NCBI RefSeq assembly: GCF_025153525.1
Contig: NZ_JANZNR010000004.1
Span: 186,001 to 250,000, forward strand
Source: Psychroserpens sp. SPM9
GTDB taxonomy: Bacteria; Bacteroidota; Bacteroidia; Flavobacteriales; Flavobacteriaceae
DNA: 64,000 nucleotides
Direction of reading: 5' to 3'
Shown: one piece after another, positions 62,957 through 64,000 of the stretch
How the letters are laid out: each line of letters starts with the position of its first letter
Position numbering within the stretch: the stretch's first letter is position 1
Notes under the pieces: model-generated
What the model was told of the DNA's origin: nothing
Databases searched by the model: none
What the model saw: only the letters and a program-made list of their open reading frames with translations
Position numbers and translations under genes: made by a program

Positions 62957-63019
62957 ATTGTTAAGTATTAATATTATAAGTTGCAAAATTACTAAATTGC
63001 CAGACTTTTAAAAAGAAAA

Positions 63020-64000
63020 ATGAAGACGACTATTGAAGCTCCTGTCGCAAGACAAATCCCTAAGGAATTAGAAATTCACAACGATAAAAGGATTGATAAT
63101 TATTTTTGGTTAAATCAACGAGAAGACCAAAATGTTCTGGATTATCTCAATGCCGAAAACGACTTCTATCAGAGAGAAACTGCGCATACCAAAGAGTTTG
63201 AAACTTCTCTTTTTGAAGAAATGAAAGCGAGAATTAAGGAAGATGATGCATCTGTGCCTTACAAATACAATGGCTATTGGTACATTGTACGCTATGAAAA
63301 AGGAAAAGATTACCCCATTTATACACGTAAAAAGGAAAGTTTAGAAGCTAAAGAGGAATTGCTTTTTGACTGCAATCAAATGGCTGAAACGCATAGCTAT
63401 TTTAGATTAGTGGGTTTAAGCGTCAGTCCAGATAATTCGATGATTGCTTTTGGAATTGATACTGTTGGGAGACGCCAATACACACTGCAAATTAAAAGTT
63501 TAATTACAGGTCAAGTGTTTTCTGATGCCATCAAAAACACCACGGGATCTTCTACTTGGGCGAATGATAATTCTACATTATTCTATACCAAAAAGGACGA
63601 ACAAACGTTGCGGTCTAACGAAATTTACAAGCATAAGATTGGTGATTCCGAAGAACAAGACACGCTGATTTATACAGAAGACGATGATACATTTGGCGTG
63701 GCAGTATATAAATCTAAATCTCGAAAGTATATTATAATTGCTTGTTACAGCACATTAACCAACGAATTTCATGTTCTAGATGCAGATACACCTGACGCTA
63801 ATTTTAAATTATTTCAACGACGTATTCGCGGATTAGAATATAGTATTTCTCATTTTGAAGAGGCATTTTATATGCTCACTAATTATAACGATGCTATCAA
63901 TTTCAAGTTGATGAAAACACCCGAAAACAATACCGAAATTGAACATTGGGTTGAGGTTATCGGTCATCGGGATGATGTGCTGCTTGAAGACATAGATATT
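63020..64000 (+). CDS. S9A prolyl oligopeptidase / oligopeptidase B, 5' part only
   Basis: The gene begins at ATG 63020 and runs off the window edge after 327 codons. The visible part is the N-terminal portion and beta-propeller of an S9A peptidase: DNYFWLNQREDQNVLDYLNAEN, KEDDASVPYKYNGYWY, YTRKK and GLSVSPDNSMIAFGID are close to oligopeptidase B (PtrB). The catalytic Ser-Asp-His domain lies beyond the window. No signal peptide, so cytoplasmic. The ligand range is peptides up to about 30 residues in the family. Confidence 0.9.
   Translation, partial: MKTTIEAPVARQIPKELEIHNDKRIDNYFWLNQREDQNVLDYLNAENDFYQRETAHTKEFETSLFEEMKARIKEDDASVPYKYNGYWYIVRYEKGKDYPIYTRKKESLEAKEELLFDCNQMAETHSYFRLVGLSVSPDNSMIAFGIDTVGRRQYTLQIKSLITGQVFSDAIKNTTGSSTWANDNSTLFYTKKDEQTLRSNEIYKHKIGDSEEQDTLIYTEDDDTFGVAVYKSKSRKYIIIACYSTLTNEFHVLDADTPDANFKLFQRRIRGLEYSISHFEEAFYMLTNYNDAINFKLMKTPENNTEIEHWVEVIGHRDDVLLEDIDI

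Noticed and set aside
1-64000. CRISPR arrays, tRNA/rRNA genes, insertion sequences, prophage or restriction-modification systems
   Set aside because: No regularly spaced repeats, cloverleaf-like segments, transposase or phage genes, or methyltransferase motifs were seen on either strand.

Overview
The window looks like chromosomal DNA from a marine-type member of the Flavobacteriaceae (Bacteroidota). The evidence is an AT-rich sequence, flavobacterial promoter elements (TAnnTTTG, sometimes with an upstream TTG), secreted proteins with type IX secretion (T9SS) C-terminal sorting domains, SusC/TonB-type outer-membrane signatures, a futalosine-independent menaquinone pathway, and small families restricted to this group (DUF2853, a 60-aa membrane protein before ettA). 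Winogradskyella or a close relative is plausible, but the genus cannot be fixed by reading alone. I see no tRNA, rRNA, CRISPR array, insertion sequence or phage. No stretch above 300 bases lacks a gene; the longest gaps (5891-6148, 11875-12103) are about 230-260 bases.

Layout. 1-1.2 kb: 3' end of a T9SS-exported repeat protein. 1.3-21.3 kb: a dispersed menaquinone block, menI-menF, menD, menB-menA, menC and menE. It is interleaved with a PAP2-GT9-PAP2 envelope operon preceded by its own OmpR-type two-component system, DUF2853, cvfB, two paralogous SpoIIAA/STAS-like proteins, a secreted C1 peptidase, an MBL-fold hydrolase, a fatty acid hydroxylase-type membrane protein, a DUF2490 protein and a CPBP protease. 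An alpha/beta hydrolase beside menI is the only candidate in view for the missing MenH step. 21.4-24.9 kb: a remarkable 1161-aa fusion of VIT, vWA, a SusC-type plug without barrel, TPR and a YfaP/DUF2135 domain.

25-32.7 kb: an acyl-CoA carboxylase beta subunit with an MFS transporter; a flavin reductase-GNAT-MarR operon with a near-perfect palindromic operator; a tiny membrane protein translationally coupled to ettA; two tandem mini membrane proteins; an MBL-fold lipoprotein. 32.9-42.4 kb: a run of mostly uncharacterised genes around a classical AAA ATPase with a recognisable pore loop (coiled-coil protein, unknown 346-aa protein, AAA, nudK, unknown 411-aa protein, three membrane proteins). 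Its spacers carry several palindromic elements. This is the best candidate for an undescribed system.

42.4-51.1 kb: GNAT and hutG, a coiled-coil membrane protein, a transglutaminase-like gene overlapping hutI, two tandem FG-GAP T9SS proteins and fumC. 51.3-64 kb: a phosphodiesterase lipoprotein, a small membrane protein, a TonB-type receptor, a lysine-rich exported protein, arsC-like, prfB with its programmed +1 frameshift, two tandem decayed copies of a GNAT gene, a zinc metalloprotease, threonine aldolase, YbaB/EbfC and the 5' end of an S9 oligopeptidase. Several starts were moved from upstream TTG/GTG codons to internal ATGs, as noted per gene.
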